64,000 bases of DNA from Theobroma cacao (lineage: Eukaryota; Streptophyta; Magnoliopsida; Malvales; Malvaceae). A model generated the notes under the pieces. It was given only the letters and a program-made list of their open reading frames with translations, searched no databases and had not been told where the DNA came from. Position numbers and translations under genes: made by a program. The first letter of the stretch is position 1. Each line of letters opens with the position of its first letter. Positions 62,915 through 64,000 of this stretch are shown here, piece after piece. Location: assembly GCF_000208745.1 (NCBI RefSeq), contig NC_030851.1:1946666-2010665 (forward strand). Reading direction: 5' to 3'.

Positions 62915-64000
62915 TCGAATTGATTCATTTTGCATCATACCACCCAAAGCTCCGAGACGTCCAAAAGACCATGATAGAGGATGTTCATTTCTCAATTTTG
63001 ATGTGGCAAGGATGGTAGAAACTCCCATGAAAAGTTTCGAAGTTTTTTCCTTTTCCTTCAGGCAAGCATTGTACATGTAAATGAGATGGAAGATGAACTG
63101 CTGGTCAAAGCCAGAAAGGTGGCGGGCCACTCATCTTACTACAAATGCTTATGATGTCATGACAAAAAAAAAACAACGCCGGGATGTTTTTCCCAAAGGG
63201 AATAACTCCCTTGAGATGGTGTGACTACTCAAGAAGCAGGCATCACCATGCAGGTTTCAAGAAGAACCATCTCTTATAATGATTCAGGTGTAAAGAATAT
63301 GCTGGTTCTTTTTGAGCAACTGTAATGTAGGGTAAAAGGGAAACATGTTATGCTGAAATGTAAAAACTAGTTTCTTATAATACTGAAGGAACGATGAAAG
63401 AGTATATATATTTATATTAATTCAGCATGTTGAATAGCTTCCTCTTGATGAATGGAATCCTCAAATGAGGGAGAAAAACACGATTCATGAATCCGTGATT
63501 CACCTTTCGGTTTAGTTTCATCTCTGGAATGATTCTCAGGACTGGGCTTGATTATTAGTTTCTTGCCAATGCCAAAACAGAAAGGGGATTTCTGCTATTC
63601 TCAAAGTCTTATCTGCATTATATTCGAGTCAGGCCATTAGTTCTACCAGGCAGGCGGCACGCCATCATGTTTTCTACCAACCTTCCAAGAAAATAGACAT
63701 CTAAGGACTTTTGGTTGTTGTGTCGTGTTCACTTTGGGTGTGTTTGGTGCACCAGACAAAATGGGATAACGAAAGGAAAGAATAAGGAAGAAAATAACGG
63801 ACAAAAAACGCATCAAAAATCCAGTTAAAAGTGATGGTTGTTGTGTAGTGGGTGGCAGTCACCATTCCACAAAACCAATTTAGAGTTGCGTTCCAACTGG
63901 TCTAAAAGCAATGTTTTCCTTCCTCTCCCACCGTTGAGGGTGTATGCTGAGTTAGCCTTATCATTTCCAGATGGTCCATGTCTATTTCGCTTACAGATGA
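62915..64000. other. 3' UTR of the DUF7036-like gene and flanking DNA
   Basis: The region to about 63,420 fits a 3' UTR (T-rich, AATGTA/TTATAATA motifs). The remaining ~580 bases show no gene. A purine-rich patch lies at about 63,760-63,810. Confidence 0.5.

Noticed and set aside
1..64000. CRISPR arrays, operons, bacterial-type terminators or riboswitches
   Set aside because: The sequence is plant nuclear DNA with spliced genes. No regularly spaced repeats of CRISPR type were seen.

Overview
The window is nuclear DNA from a flowering plant, most likely a eudicot. The genes are intron-rich with GT-AG splice sites, the spacers are very AT-rich, and the gene families are plant ones (MORN-type PIP5K, MIR166, p24-delta, SRA/YDG protein). 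The species cannot be named from the sequence alone. I rebuilt gene models by hand, checking splice-site consensus and codon phase across every junction.

Layout. 1-12.6 kb holds an ALKBH5/ALKBH9-type RNA demethylase (+) followed by a MORN-repeat phosphatidylinositol-4-phosphate 5-kinase (+). 12.6-22.6 kb has no protein gene I can support, but carries two tandem miR166 hairpins on the minus strand at about 16.93-17.26 kb and a GC-rich, G-box-bearing island at 20.1-21.3 kb. 22.7-26.7 kb is a minus-strand plant homologue of ARGLU1. 29.3-29.8 kb is an intronless minus-strand helical protein of unknown function. 31.8-33.8 kb is a p24-delta cargo receptor (+).

34.05-48.37 kb is a tandem duplication of a unit of about 5.1 kb carrying an F-box/LRR gene (minus strand) and an AT-rich tail. 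The left copy of the F-box gene has a single nonsense codon and the right copy is intact. The left unit has also been split by a 4.06-kb Helitron-like element. That element carries decayed pieces of a phospholipase D gene and a prolyl-tRNA synthetase gene, plus an unidentified two-exon fragment, all on the element's own strand. Just right of the duplication is a 1.74-kb solo LTR with TG...CA ends and an exact 5-bp target duplication.

51.4-52.3 kb encodes a short SRA/YDG protein related to the N-terminal half of SUVH methyltransferases but with no SET domain. 53-59 kb is AT-rich spacer with repeats. 59.4-62.9 kb is a five-exon gene for a membrane-anchored, proline-rich protein (DUF7036-like). 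The genes do not form a pathway. This is ordinary plant euchromatin in which RNA and chromatin regulators, phosphoinositide signalling and secretory genes happen to be neighbours. The unusual parts are the paired MIR166 hairpins and the duplication/Helitron/solo-LTR complex between 34 and 50.4 kb.
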